Assembly (NCBI GenBank): GCA_025359245.1
Contig: JANYGW010000144.1
Coordinates: 1-64,000, forward strand
Direction of reading: 5' to 3'
From: Massilia sp.
Lineage (GTDB): Bacteria > Pseudomonadota > Gammaproteobacteria > Burkholderiales > Burkholderiaceae_D
DNA length: 64,000 nt
The notes beneath the pieces are model-generated. The model was not told the DNA's origin. It made no database searches and worked only from the letters and a program-made list of their open reading frames with translations. How positions within the stretch are numbered: the stretch's first letter is position 1; the number at the start of each line of letters is the position of its first letter. Below are positions 8,270 through 17,715 of the stretch, piece by piece. The position numbers and the translations under genes were made by a program.

Positions 8270-11200
8270 ATGAATTTTTCCAAATTTTTCATCGACCGGC
8301 CGATTTTTGCGGCCGTCCTGTCGATCATCATCTTTGTCGCCGGCCTGCTGGCGATCTTCAAGCTGCCGGTGTCGGAGTATCCCGACGTGGTGCCGCCGTC
8401 GGTGGTGGTGCGCGCCCAGTACCCGGGCGCCAATCCGAAGGTGATCGCCGAAACCGTGGCCGCGCCGCTCGAAGAGCAGATCAACGGCACCGAGAACATG
8501 CTGTACATGTCGTCGCAGTCGACCTCCGACGGTTCGCTGGCCCTGACGGTGACGTTCAAGGTCGGCACCAACATCGAACAGGCCGAGTCGCAGGTGCAGA
8601 ACCGGATCCAGCGCGCCTTGCCGCGCCTGCCCGAGGAAGTACGCCAGATCGGCGTGACGGCCGTGAAAAGTTCGCCCAACCTGACCATGGTGGTGCACCT
8701 GGTCTCGCCAAGCGGACGCTATGACGACGTCTACCTGCGCAACTACGCGGTCCTGAACATCAAGGACCAGCTGGCGCGCATCCAGGGCATGGGCGAAGTG
8801 CAGTTGTTCGGCGCGGGCGATTACGCGATGCGCATCTGGCTCGATCCGCAGAAAGTGGCGGCGCGCGGCATGACCGCGTCCGACGTGGTCGGCGCGATCC
8901 GCGAGCAGAACGTGCAGGTTGCCGCCGGCGTCGTGGGCGCCTCGCCGTCCAAGAATGCCGAGTTCCAGCTGACCGTCAACACCCAGGGCCGCCTGACCTC
9001 GATCGAGGAATTCGGCGACATCATCGTGCGCACCGGCTTTGATGGCGCGATCACGCACCTGAAGGACGTGGCGCGGCTCGAACTCGGTTCAAACTCGTAT
9101 GCCTTGCGCTCGCTCTTGAACAACAAGTCGGCGGCGGCGATCGCCGTGTTCGAGGCGCCCGGCGCCAACGCGCTGCAACTGTCAAGCGACGTGCGTGCCA
9201 AGATGGCCGAACTGAAGAAAGACTTCCCGCAAGGCGTTGAATACCAGGTTGTGTATGACCCGACCCAGTTCGTGCGCGAATCGATCCGCGCCGTGATCCA
9301 TACGCTGCTCGAAGCTGTGGCGCTGGTGGTGCTGGTGGTGATCATCTTCCTGCAAACCTGGCGCGCCTCGATCATCCCGCTGGTGGCGGTGCCGGTGTCC
9401 ATCATCGGCACCTTCGCGGTGATGCTCGGTTTCGGCTTTTCGATCAACACGCTGTCGCTGTTCGGGCTGGTGCTGGCGATCGGTATCGTCGTCGATGACG
9501 CCATCGTGGTGGTCGAGAACGTGGAGCGCAACATCGAATCTGGGCTGTCGCCGCGCGACGCGACGATCCAGGCCATGAAAGAAGTGAGCGGCCCGATCAT
9601 CGCCATCGCCCTGGTGCTGTGCGCGGTGTTCGTGCCGATCGCCTTCGTGTCTGGCCTGTCGGGCCAGTTCTATCGCCAGTTCGCGCTGACGATCGCGATT
9701 TCGACGGTGATCTCGGCCTTCAGTTCGCTGACCCTGTCGCCGGCCCTGGCTGCGACGCTGCTGCGGCCGCACGACGCGCCGAAAGACGTGCTGACGCGCG
9801 GCATGGACAAGGTCTTCGGCGGCTTCTTCGCCTGGTTCAACCGCTTCTTCGGCCGCGCTTCGACGCGCTATGAAGTCGGCGTCAACGGCGTGTTGAAGCG
9901 CAAGAGCGCCGCGGTGGCCGTGTACGCGCTGCTGGCGATTGCCGCCGTGTTCATGTTCAAGGCTGTGCCGAGCGGCTTCGTGCCGGCCCAGGACAAGCAG
10001 TACCTGGTCGGTTTCGCGCAACTGCCCGACGCCGCGTCGCTGGACCGGACCGAGGCCGTGATCCGCCAGATGTCGGATATCGCCTCCAAGGTGCCGGGCG
10101 TGGAATCGTCGATCGCTTTCCCCGGCCTGTCGATCAACGGCTTTACCAATGCGCCGAATGCGGGCATCGTGTTCACCTCGCTCAAACCGTTCGACCAGCG
10201 CACCGGCAAGGGCCAGTCCGGCCCCGAGATCGCCGCTGAAATCAACAAGCGCCTGGGCGCCATCCAGGATGCCTTCATCATGGTGTTCCCGCCGCCGCCG
10301 GTCAACGGCCTGGGCACCATCGGCGGCTTCAAGATGATGGTCGAGGACCGCGCCAACGTGGGCAACGACGAACTGTACGCAGCGGTCAAGGCATTGCAGG
10401 CCAAGGCATGGCAGGATCCGAAACTCGCTGGCGTGTTCTCCAGCTTCCAGATCAACGTGCCGCAGCTGTTCGCCGACGTCGACCGGGTCAAGGCCAAGCA
10501 GCTCGGCGTGCCGCTGCAGACGATCTACCAGACCTTGCAGATCAACCTCGGCTCGCTGTATGTGAACGACTTCAACCAGTTTGGCCGTACCTACCAGGTG
10601 CGGGTCCAGGCGGACGCGCAGTTCCGTTCGCAGGCCGACCAGATCGCCCAGCTCAAGGTCCGCAACGACAAGGGCGAAATGATTCCGCTGTCGTCGCTGA
10701 TGCACGTCAAGGACAGCTATGGCCCGGACCGCGTGCAGCGCTACAACGGCTACGTGTCGGCCGATATCAACGGCGGCGCCGCCCCCGGCGTATCGTCCGG
10801 CCAGGCCCAGGCAGCGCTGGAAAAAATCGCCGCCGAAGTGCTGCCCAAAGGGGTGTCGTTCGAGTGGACCGACCTGACCTACCAGGACATCCTGTCCGGG
10901 AACACGATGGTGCTGGTCTTCCCGCTGTGCGTGCTGCTGGTGTTCCTGGTGCTCGCCGCCCAGTATGAAAGCTGGACCCTGCCGCTGGCGGTGATCCTGA
11001 TCGTGCCGATGTCGATCCTGTGCGCGCTGATCGGCGTCAAGCTGACCGGCGGCGACAACAACATCTTCACGCAGATCGCGCTGTTCGTGCTGGTCGGGCT
11101 GGCGTCCAAGAACGCGATCCTGATCGTCGAATTTGCACGCGAACTGGAAGACCATGGCCGCAGCGTGGTGCAAGCGGCGCTGGAAGCTTGCCGCCAGCGT

Positions 11201-11437
11201 CTGCGTCCGATCCTGATGACGTCGATCGCCTTCATCATGGGTGTGGTGCCACTGGTGTTTTCCAGCGGCGCGGGCGCCGAGATGCGCCACGCGATGGGCG
11301 TGGCGGTGTTCGGCGGCATGCTGGGCGTGACCTTCTTCGGCCTGTTCCTGACGCCGGTGTTCTATGTCCTGCTGCGCACGTTTGCCAACAGCTTCGAGAA
11401 GAAACCAACATCGATCGCCATCGAAGGAGCCATCTGA
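8270..11437 (+). CDS. RND multidrug efflux permease (HAE1 family)
   Basis: 1055 aa; NFSKFFIDRPIFAAVLSIII, GIVVDDAIVVVENVERN, GAGAEMRHAMGVAVFGGM. Confidence 0.96.
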   Translation: MNFSKFFIDRPIFAAVLSIIIFVAGLLAIFKLPVSEYPDVVPPSVVVRAQYPGANPKVIAETVAAPLEEQINGTENMLYMSSQSTSDGSLALTVTFKVGTNIEQAESQVQNRIQRALPRLPEEVRQIGVTAVKSSPNLTMVVHLVSPSGRYDDVYLRNYAVLNIKDQLARIQGMGEVQLFGAGDYAMRIWLDPQKVAARGMTASDVVGAIREQNVQVAAGVVGASPSKNAEFQLTVNTQGRLTSIEEFGDIIVRTGFDGAITHLKDVARLELGSNSYALRSLLNNKSAAAIAVFEAPGANALQLSSDVRAKMAELKKDFPQGVEYQVVYDPTQFVRESIRAVIHTLLEAVALVVLVVIIFLQTWRASIIPLVAVPVSIIGTFAVMLGFGFSINTLSLFGLVLAIGIVVDDAIVVVENVERNIESGLSPRDATIQAMKEVSGPIIAIALVLCAVFVPIAFVSGLSGQFYRQFALTIAISTVISAFSSLTLSPALAATLLRPHDAPKDVLTRGMDKVFGGFFAWFNRFFGRASTRYEVGVNGVLKRKSAAVAVYALLAIAAVFMFKAVPSGFVPAQDKQYLVGFAQLPDAASLDRTEAVIRQMSDIASKVPGVESSIAFPGLSINGFTNAPNAGIVFTSLKPFDQRTGKGQSGPEIAAEINKRLGAIQDAFIMVFPPPPVNGLGTIGGFKMMVEDRANVGNDELYAAVKALQAKAWQDPKLAGVFSSFQINVPQLFADVDRVKAKQLGVPLQTIYQTLQINLGSLYVNDFNQFGRTYQVRVQADAQFRSQADQIAQLKVRNDKGEMIPLSSLMHVKDSYGPDRVQRYNGYVSADINGGAAPGVSSGQAQAALEKIAAEVLPKGVSFEWTDLTYQDILSGNTMVLVFPLCVLLVFLVLAAQYESWTLPLAVILIVPMSILCALIGVKLTGGDNNIFTQIALFVLVGLASKNAILIVEFARELEDHGRSVVQAALEACRQRLRPILMTSIAFIMGVVPLVFSSGAGAEMRHAMGVAVFGGMLGVTFFGLFLTPVFYVLLRTFANSFEKKPTSIAIEGAI

Positions 11438-12831
11438 TGAATACAATCGCACAACGTATCGCACCACTGCTGGCGGCCTTGCTGCTGGTGGCCTGCGGCT
11501 CGGTGCCGGAGCTGAAACAGCCGGCCATCGACATGCCGTCGGCATTCAAGGAAGCGCCCGACGGCACGCGCTGGAAGATCGCCCAGCCGGCCGAAGCGCA
11601 GCCGCGCGGACTATGGTGGCTGGCCTTCAAGGATCCGGCACTGACCAGCCTGATCGAGGAAGCCGCCAGGGCCAACGCCAGCCTGGCCGTGGCCGCGGCC
11701 CGCGTCAAGCAGGCCAGGGCGCTGGCCGGCCTGGCCGAATCTGAACGCAGCCTGCAACTGGGGGCCGGCCTCGGCGCCCAGCGCAGCGGCGCCGACAGCG
11801 TGGCGCCCGTCAACCTGTACCAGGCGCGCCTGACGGCCAGCTACGAAGTCGACCTGTTCGGGCGCGTGGGCGCCAGCGTCAGCGCCAGCCAGGCCGACGC
11901 CGGTGCGTCCGAGGCGACTTACAAGTCGGTGCTGCTGTCGCTGCAGGCCGACGTTGCGCAGACTTATTTCCGGCTGCGTGAAACGGACGCCGAACTGGCC
12001 ACGCTGGAACAGGCGGTCGAGCTGCGCGCGCAGGGCGTGAAGATCAACCAGAACCGCTTCGACCACGGCGACATCGGCGAATTCGACCTGGCGCGCGCCA
12101 GGACCGAACTGGCCACGGCCAAGGCAGAAGCAATCGGCCTGCAACGCCAGCGCGTGCAGAACGAGCACGCGCTGGCGGTGCTGCTGGGGAAACCGGCCGC
12201 GATGTTCAGTGCCGTGGCCAGCCCGCTGGCCGAATCGACCCTGCTGCCGGTGATTCCTGCCGGGCTGCCATCGACGCTGCTCGAACGCCGTCCGGACGTG
12301 ACCGCCGCCCAGCGCGCGATGATCGCGTCGAACGCCCGCATCGGCGCGGCCAAATCGGCCATGTTCCCGTCCTTGCTGCTCAACGGCGGCCTCGGTACCG
12401 ATGCGGCCAGCGCGTCGAACCTGTTCAAGTGGAGCGCGCATTCGTGGGTGCTGGGCGCGCTGATGTCGATGCCGATCCTCGACGGCGGCCGCAACAAGGC
12501 CAATGTCGCGCGCAGCGAAGCGGTGCTGGAGGAATCGGTGGCGGCGTATCGCCAGAACGTGCTGGTGGCGTTCGCCGAAGTGGAGGACAACCTGGCCGGC
12601 CTGCGCATCCTGGGCAGCCAGGCCGAACAGCTCGACGCGGCCGTGCTATCGGCGCGCCGTTCGGCCGACCTGGCGCAGAAGCTGTATGCGGCGGGCCGTT
12701 CGAGCTACCTGGACCTGCTCGACGCGCAGCGCAACCTGGCGGCGGCGGAGCGCACCGCGGTGCAGCTGCGCGGCAGCCGCGCGGTGACGACCGTGGCCCT
12801 GATCCGCTCGCTGGGCGGCGGCTGGCAGTAA
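11437..12831 (+). CDS. Outer-membrane efflux lipoprotein (NodT/OprM family)
   Basis: ATG overlaps the permease stop; LLVACGSVPELKQP lipobox, LLERRPDVTAAQRAMIASNARIGAAKSAMFPSL. Confidence 0.94.
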   Translation: MNTIAQRIAPLLAALLLVACGSVPELKQPAIDMPSAFKEAPDGTRWKIAQPAEAQPRGLWWLAFKDPALTSLIEEAARANASLAVAAARVKQARALAGLAESERSLQLGAGLGAQRSGADSVAPVNLYQARLTASYEVDLFGRVGASVSASQADAGASEATYKSVLLSLQADVAQTYFRLRETDAELATLEQAVELRAQGVKINQNRFDHGDIGEFDLARARTELATAKAEAIGLQRQRVQNEHALAVLLGKPAAMFSAVASPLAESTLLPVIPAGLPSTLLERRPDVTAAQRAMIASNARIGAAKSAMFPSLLLNGGLGTDAASASNLFKWSAHSWVLGALMSMPILDGGRNKANVARSEAVLEESVAAYRQNVLVAFAEVEDNLAGLRILGSQAEQLDAAVLSARRSADLAQKLYAAGRSSYLDLLDAQRNLAAAERTAVQLRGSRAVTTVALIRSLGGGWQ

Positions 12832-12852
12832 GTCGCCCGCGCTGCGTGACCA

Positions 12853-12886
12853 GGCCGCACCCGGCATGACGTCGGGTGCGGCCTTT
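12853..12886 (+). terminator. Intrinsic terminator after the RND operon
   Basis: Perfect 11-bp stem GGCCGCACCCG-gcatgacgt-CGGGTGCGGCC followed by TTTATTATT. Confidence 0.85.
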
Positions 12887-12950
12887 ATTATTCGGGCCGC
12901 CGCGTTATTTTTGTTCGAAATAAAACCGTGTTGCCCTACAATGGCAGCAC

Positions 12951-13532
12951 ATGCCCACGACCACCACCGACGAAGAGCTGATGCTGCGCTACCGCGATGG
13001 CGACCTGCGCGCATTCGAGGAGCTGTACGGCCGCCACCGGGTCGGCCTGTACCGCTTTATCGCGTGGCGCTCGCCGCGGGTCGACTGGGTCGATGAAATC
13101 GTGCAGGACAGCTGGGCCAACCTGCACCACGCGCGCAACCGCTACCAGCCCGACGCCAGTTTCCGCACCTATCTGTACCAGATCGCACGCAACCGCCTGC
13201 TCGACCTGTTGCGCCAGCAGGCGCCGCTGCTGGCGGCCGAGCTGGGCACCGGCACGGATGGACGCGACGTGTTTGACGCGCTGGCCGATGCGGCGCAGGA
13301 TGTGCAGACACCCGACGCGGCGCTCGCCACCAAGCAGCGCAACGACAGCCTGCACCAGGCCCTGGCGGCCTTGCCGAGCGAGCAAAAGGAAGCGCTCGTG
13401 CTGCACCAGTTCAGCGGCATGAGCCTGGCCGAAATTGCCGCGGTGGTGGCCGCGCCGGTGGAAACGGTCAAGAGCCGCCTGCGTTACGCGATGCGCAAGC
13501 TGCGCGAAGGGAGCCTGAGTGAACAAGGATGA
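12951..13532 (+). CDS. ECF-type RNA polymerase sigma factor
   Basis: MLRYRDGDLRAFEELYGRHR, DWVDEIVQDSWANLHHARNRY, region 4 GMSLAEIAAVVAAPVETVKSRLRYAMRKLRE. Confidence 0.92.
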   Translation: MPTTTTDEELMLRYRDGDLRAFEELYGRHRVGLYRFIAWRSPRVDWVDEIVQDSWANLHHARNRYQPDASFRTYLYQIARNRLLDLLRQQAPLLAAELGTGTDGRDVFDALADAAQDVQTPDAALATKQRNDSLHQALAALPSEQKEALVLHQFSGMSLAEIAAVVAAPVETVKSRLRYAMRKLREGSLSEQG

Positions 13533-14496
13533 CATGAGCGACGACGCCGAATTCGACGCCTTCCTCAAAGGGGAGGGCGAGCTGTCACGCCGCCTGCAGG
13601 GCATGCAGCAGGACGCCCCGGGCGCCGCGCTCGACGCCGCCATTCTGCAGCGCGCCAGGGACTTGATGGCGCAGGAAGCGCGTCCGGCCGCTGCCAACGA
13701 TCCGGGCGAGAAGCCGCTTGCGCCACGCCTGGCCGGACCTGGCTGGCGCTGGCGCTTGCCGGGTGCGATCGCGGCCACGGTGCTGGCAGGCGTGTTCGCG
13801 CACCAGGCCTTCCAGGCCAGTGCGGACCTGGAGCGCCAGGCCGGCCTGCCGGCTGAAGTGAGCGTGCATATGACGGACCAGCCGGCGGCAGCGCCGCCTG
13901 CGCCGATGATGGAGGCTGTTGCGCCGGCGCCGGCGCCGATGATGGTGCCGGCCCCGCCCCCGGCAGCGCAAACCGATGCTCTTGCGCGCAACCGCGCGCC
14001 TGCAAAGCCAATGCAAAAAATGGACGGCGAGGCTGCACGGTCCGCGCCCGAAGCGCCGATGCAGTCGGTGGAAATCACGGCAACACGGCCAAAAGCATAC
14101 TCGGCCGAGACGGCATTGCCGATAGCAGCCATGACGCGTGAGTCTTTGGCGCCGCCGCCGCCGCCCGCGCCAGCGTCTGTCGCAGAGTACAAGGCGGCGC
14201 CGGCCATGCCCGCAGCCGCTCCCGTCAGCGCGGGCTTCGCAGCCGCGGATCAGCGCGAACAAATGCAGTCCGCCGACAAGGCGGCGCGCCAGGAACAGGA
14301 ACGGGACTACAGTGTCAGCAAACGCGGTGTGGCTGCGCCGAAGACAGCGGCCGAGTGGCTGGCCGCAATCGAGGCCAAACTGGGCACCGGCAAAGATACC
14401 GAAGTCCTGATCCAGTGGCGTGCCTTTCGCCAGGCCTATCCGGGCTATCCGGTGCCGCAAACGACCGAAGAGAAAATCAAGGCGATCGAGCAATAG
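13519..14496 (+). CDS. Anti-sigma-like membrane protein with Ala/Pro-rich periplasmic region
   Basis: Overlaps the sigma gene; single TM (WRWRLPGAIAATVLAGVFAHQAF); contains VEITATRPKAYSAETALPIAAMT. Confidence 0.65.
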   Translation: MNKDDMSDDAEFDAFLKGEGELSRRLQGMQQDAPGAALDAAILQRARDLMAQEARPAAANDPGEKPLAPRLAGPGWRWRLPGAIAATVLAGVFAHQAFQASADLERQAGLPAEVSVHMTDQPAAAPPAPMMEAVAPAPAPMMVPAPPPAAQTDALARNRAPAKPMQKMDGEAARSAPEAPMQSVEITATRPKAYSAETALPIAAMTRESLAPPPPPAPASVAEYKAAPAMPAAAPVSAGFAAADQREQMQSADKAARQEQERDYSVSKRGVAAPKTAAEWLAAIEAKLGTGKDTEVLIQWRAFRQAYPGYPVPQTTEEKIKAIEQ

Positions 14497-14547
14497 GAAA
14501 GGGCAGACGCGCACGTTTGCCCTGGCCGTTTGCGCGCGCCGATTTGG

Positions 14548-17538
14548 CTATGGCTTGACCTCAAACTCCCCGACGAACACGTTGTCGCTCTGATTCTTCA
14601 GGCGCAAGGTGATCAGCTTTTCCTGCTGTGCCGCAGTACCGAAGGCGCTGGTCAATTTCACTTGCAAGGTGGTCGCGCCGGCCAATACCTGCTGCCGGTT
14701 GCCATAGAAATTAGCACTGATCTGGTATTTTCCGGGTTTGGCGTGGCGCAGCGCGAATTCTTCAGGCCCATAACCTCCGGTGAAGTCTTGCGACATCATG
14801 CCGCCCTGGGCGGTCCGGTTGTGCCCGTAAAAGCACGTCTCGCGGTCCGGATCGGTCACGTGCAGGTCGATGTCGGTGTTGTCCGCATCCCAGGTCAACA
14901 CCACGCGCAAGTCGAGCGGCAGGTTGGCCAGCAGGCGCTTGTCGATTGCACTCGTATCGAGACGCTTGCCCGAGGTCGCGATCAGCGCATTCAAGTCCGT
15001 CAGCGCGATCGTCTCGATGTCGGGGAAGCGGGCGGCCCACGGACGCAGCGCCACTTCGTACAGCTTGTCGATCGCCTCTTGTGGCCGTCCCGCCGCAGCG
15101 AGCGCAAGGCCGAGGTCACGGAACGACTGCGGTTCTTCGGCCGCGATGCGCAATACCTCTTCGAATACCGGCACGGCCAGCCGGGGCGCCTCGGCCTGCA
15201 GCAGCCGGTAGCCAAGGATGCGCAGGACGGCGCGGTTTTCGAGGTCCATTTCGGCCAGGTTGGACAGCACGCGCAGGGCAAGGTCGCGCTGCCCCTTGGC
15301 CAGCAGGACATCGGCGGCGTCGAGGTAGAAGGCGCTGCTGTTGGCATACTCTGGTTTCTGGTCCAGGTAGACCTGGTAGACATCGGCGGGCGCCGCAGCG
15401 CGCAGGCGCTCCGTGTAGGACGCGTTCGGAACCCACTTCTTGAGAGCCATGCCGATCTGCGGCTGCGGCGACGGCGCCGCCGACTTGTCCGCGCCGGAAA
15501 ATCCGGCCTGGATTTCCACGCGCTGCAGGGCCATGGGGGCCGGCGCTGGCGGTGGCGCAGGCACAGGCGCTGGCGAGAACGCCATCGATGCAGGCGCGGA
15601 AGGCGCGATTTCGCTGTGCGTCATTGCCGCTATTGGCAGCGCCGTCTCCAAATTGAGGGCACGAATGCGGGTGGCAGTCACTTCGACCACTGGCGCATTG
15701 GACGGCTCGGGCAGGCTTGTCCGGACCCCGGCCCGCTTCTGCGCCGCGTCCTGGCGCGTCGGGTTCAGCGGCCCCTGGTTCGGCGCCGCTTTCGGAGGCG
15801 CGCTATTCCACCAGCGCTTGCGCGCCGCGAACATCTGCACGACCTGCTCGAAATGGTCGCTGCGCGAGCGTGCGCGTTCGCCGTTGCGCAAGTCAGTCTG
15901 GCGTTTGAATTCGGCCTCAAGCTCGGGCGGCGGCGCAATGTCATAGCGCACGTAGTCGGCGAGCTGCTCGAGCACGATCAGCGAAGTTTCGCGGGTCGGA
16001 ATGCCGAAGCGGCGGCCGATGCGTCCGATCTCGCTGCGATGGGCTTCGAATTCCCCTGCGAGCGCGCGCAGGCGAAACCCGGCCCAGGTGGCGCCGGCGT
16101 TCGGATGCTGGGGCGCGTCGGCAGGAATCGGCAAGACCAGTCGCATCGGCTTGCCGCCGTTCGACAGGGTCAGCACCAGTTCGGCCCGGGACGACAGGAT
16201 GCGGCCGGCGACCCGCAGCATGCCATTGTTGACCGTGTGCGAGTCGACCTCGATGTCGGTGGCGCCGGTGGCGCTGATCTGTTCGACCCGCGCATCCTGG
16301 AACAGCAAGGCCTGGGCGGCGGCGCCGGGCGTGGCGCGCGCGATCTGGATCAGCTGTCCGTGCGCGCGTTCGGCCAGCGCGGCGAGGCGGCCGCTGTCGG
16401 ACGAGGGCGCGGAATTGAGCGCAAACAGCCGCTGGTGCGCGGCCAGCACGGGAAAGTGGGCGCCGCCGTAGTTCGACAGGCCGTCGCTGAACAGCAGGTA
16501 TTGGTCGACTGCGGCCTGCGGCTGCCAGTCATTGAGCGCGCTGGCGCCGTCGTACACGGTTTTTTCCAGTGCGCGGCGCAGGGCGCTCCAATTGCCGCCG
16601 GCGACCTTGAAAGTCTGCAGCGTTTCCGGGCGGTCGCGCAGCCGGGTCAGGCGCACCTCGACATTGCCCAGCGCGCTGAAATAGCGATCCAGTTCGGCCA
16701 GTTCGGCGTCGAGCATGCGCGCGGCGCCAGAACCCGAACTGTCCCACAGCAGCCCGATGACGCGCGGGGCGGGACGCGGCGCGCGCACCGGCTGGACCGG
16801 CACCTCGGCCACGAACCAGCTGGTGCCGTCCAGCTGCTGGCGGTAGACGCGCGCGCCATCCTGGGCCACGGTCAGCACTTCGATGCCTTCGGACGGCAGC
16901 TGGCCCTCGGCATAGTTGATGTGCGCCTCGAAGCCATTGCCGGCAGGGGCGAAATGCAGGGTGCCGGTGGGCGCTGCGGCGCTGTCGTTGACCTCGACAG
17001 TGAGCTCGACATGACGGGCGTCGCCGTACGCCTTGGGCAGGCGGTAGACCCACTGGGCGCCGCGCCGCTGCAGCGTTTCGGTGTATTTGAGCTCGACCGT
17101 GCGGGTGCCGCGCGGACCAATCGGGTAGACGCGCAGCTTGAAGTTGTTGCCCTGGGTGAGTTCGAGCAGGCCAGGATCGACGCCGCGCCGTACGATTTCC
17201 TCGAATACTTCGCGCCCGCGTGCCTTGTCGACCGGCACCGCGGCGCGCATATGGCCATCGATATCGAGCGCGAAGGCGGTGATCTGCTGGCCGTCGGCGA
17301 GCGGAAACTGCAGATTGCCTTCGAGCTGGCGCCGGTTCGGATTGAAGAACACCATCTTGACGCTGGTTTCGGCCATGCCGCCGCTGATGCCGGCCCGGAT
17401 CGACAGCTGCTGCAGCGCGATTGGTTCGGCGCCGGGATCGGACAGCATCAGGCGCGGCGGCGCCAGCGTTTGCGAGAAGGCCGGGACGGCGCCCGCGCAA
17501 ACCAGGATCAGGGTGGCAAAGCGCATCAACATCGTCAT
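14548..17538 (-). CDS. VIT/VWA domain protein with C-terminal DUF2135-like domain
   Basis: VIT-like N-terminus (ISGGMAETSVKMVFFNPNRRQLEGNLQFPLADGQQITAFALDIDGHM), VWA MIDAS-like LLWDSSGSG, C-terminal WDADNTDIDLHVTDPDRETCFYGHNRT. Confidence 0.85.
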   Translation of the reverse strand: MTMLMRFATLILVCAGAVPAFSQTLAPPRLMLSDPGAEPIALQQLSIRAGISGGMAETSVKMVFFNPNRRQLEGNLQFPLADGQQITAFALDIDGHMRAAVPVDKARGREVFEEIVRRGVDPGLLELTQGNNFKLRVYPIGPRGTRTVELKYTETLQRRGAQWVYRLPKAYGDARHVELTVEVNDSAAAPTGTLHFAPAGNGFEAHINYAEGQLPSEGIEVLTVAQDGARVYRQQLDGTSWFVAEVPVQPVRAPRPAPRVIGLLWDSSGSGAARMLDAELAELDRYFSALGNVEVRLTRLRDRPETLQTFKVAGGNWSALRRALEKTVYDGASALNDWQPQAAVDQYLLFSDGLSNYGGAHFPVLAAHQRLFALNSAPSSDSGRLAALAERAHGQLIQIARATPGAAAQALLFQDARVEQISATGATDIEVDSHTVNNGMLRVAGRILSSRAELVLTLSNGGKPMRLVLPIPADAPQHPNAGATWAGFRLRALAGEFEAHRSEIGRIGRRFGIPTRETSLIVLEQLADYVRYDIAPPPELEAEFKRQTDLRNGERARSRSDHFEQVVQMFAARKRWWNSAPPKAAPNQGPLNPTRQDAAQKRAGVRTSLPEPSNAPVVEVTATRIRALNLETALPIAAMTHSEIAPSAPASMAFSPAPVPAPPPAPAPMALQRVEIQAGFSGADKSAAPSPQPQIGMALKKWVPNASYTERLRAAAPADVYQVYLDQKPEYANSSAFYLDAADVLLAKGQRDLALRVLSNLAEMDLENRAVLRILGYRLLQAEAPRLAVPVFEEVLRIAAEEPQSFRDLGLALAAAGRPQEAIDKLYEVALRPWAARFPDIETIALTDLNALIATSGKRLDTSAIDKRLLANLPLDLRVVLTWDADNTDIDLHVTDPDRETCFYGHNRTAQGGMMSQDFTGGYGPEEFALRHAKPGKYQISANFYGNRQQVLAGATTLQVKLTSAFGTAAQQEKLITLRLKNQSDNVFVGEFEVKP

Positions 17539-17645
17539 CTCCGGTGCGCCGGGTTATCCGGCTTCAGCTATGAAACGGGACAGCGCCGAGAACGGGGTTA
17601 ATGCTCGCCAACTATTTCTTGTTCAACGTTCTGAAACGAAACAAA

Positions 17646-17692
17646 GGCCAGCCCCGCGTTTCGGAAACGAGTCCGAAACACGGGGCTGGCCC
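17646..17692. repeat. REP-like long hairpin
   Basis: GGCCAGCCCCGCGTTTCGGA-aacgag-TCCGAAACACGGGGCTGGCC: 20-bp stem with one mismatch in an intergenic region. Confidence 0.7.
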
Positions 17693-17715
17693 CGGGACGT
17701 GCGACAGCGGACGAC

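Noticed and set aside
9182-11545. 787-aa antisense ORF opposite the RND permease
   Set aside because: Arg/His/Gln-rich shadow ORF typical of high-GC coding DNA; the sense strand encodes a clear RND permease.
7072-12831. RND efflux operon as a novel system
   Set aside because: Canonical MFP-RND-OMF operon with a normal terminator; no unusual partner gene.
14530-17601. 1023-aa plus-strand ORF opposite the VIT/VWA gene
   Set aside because: Sense-strand protein has recognisable VIT, VWA and DUF2135 motifs; the antisense product is compositionally biased and motif-free.
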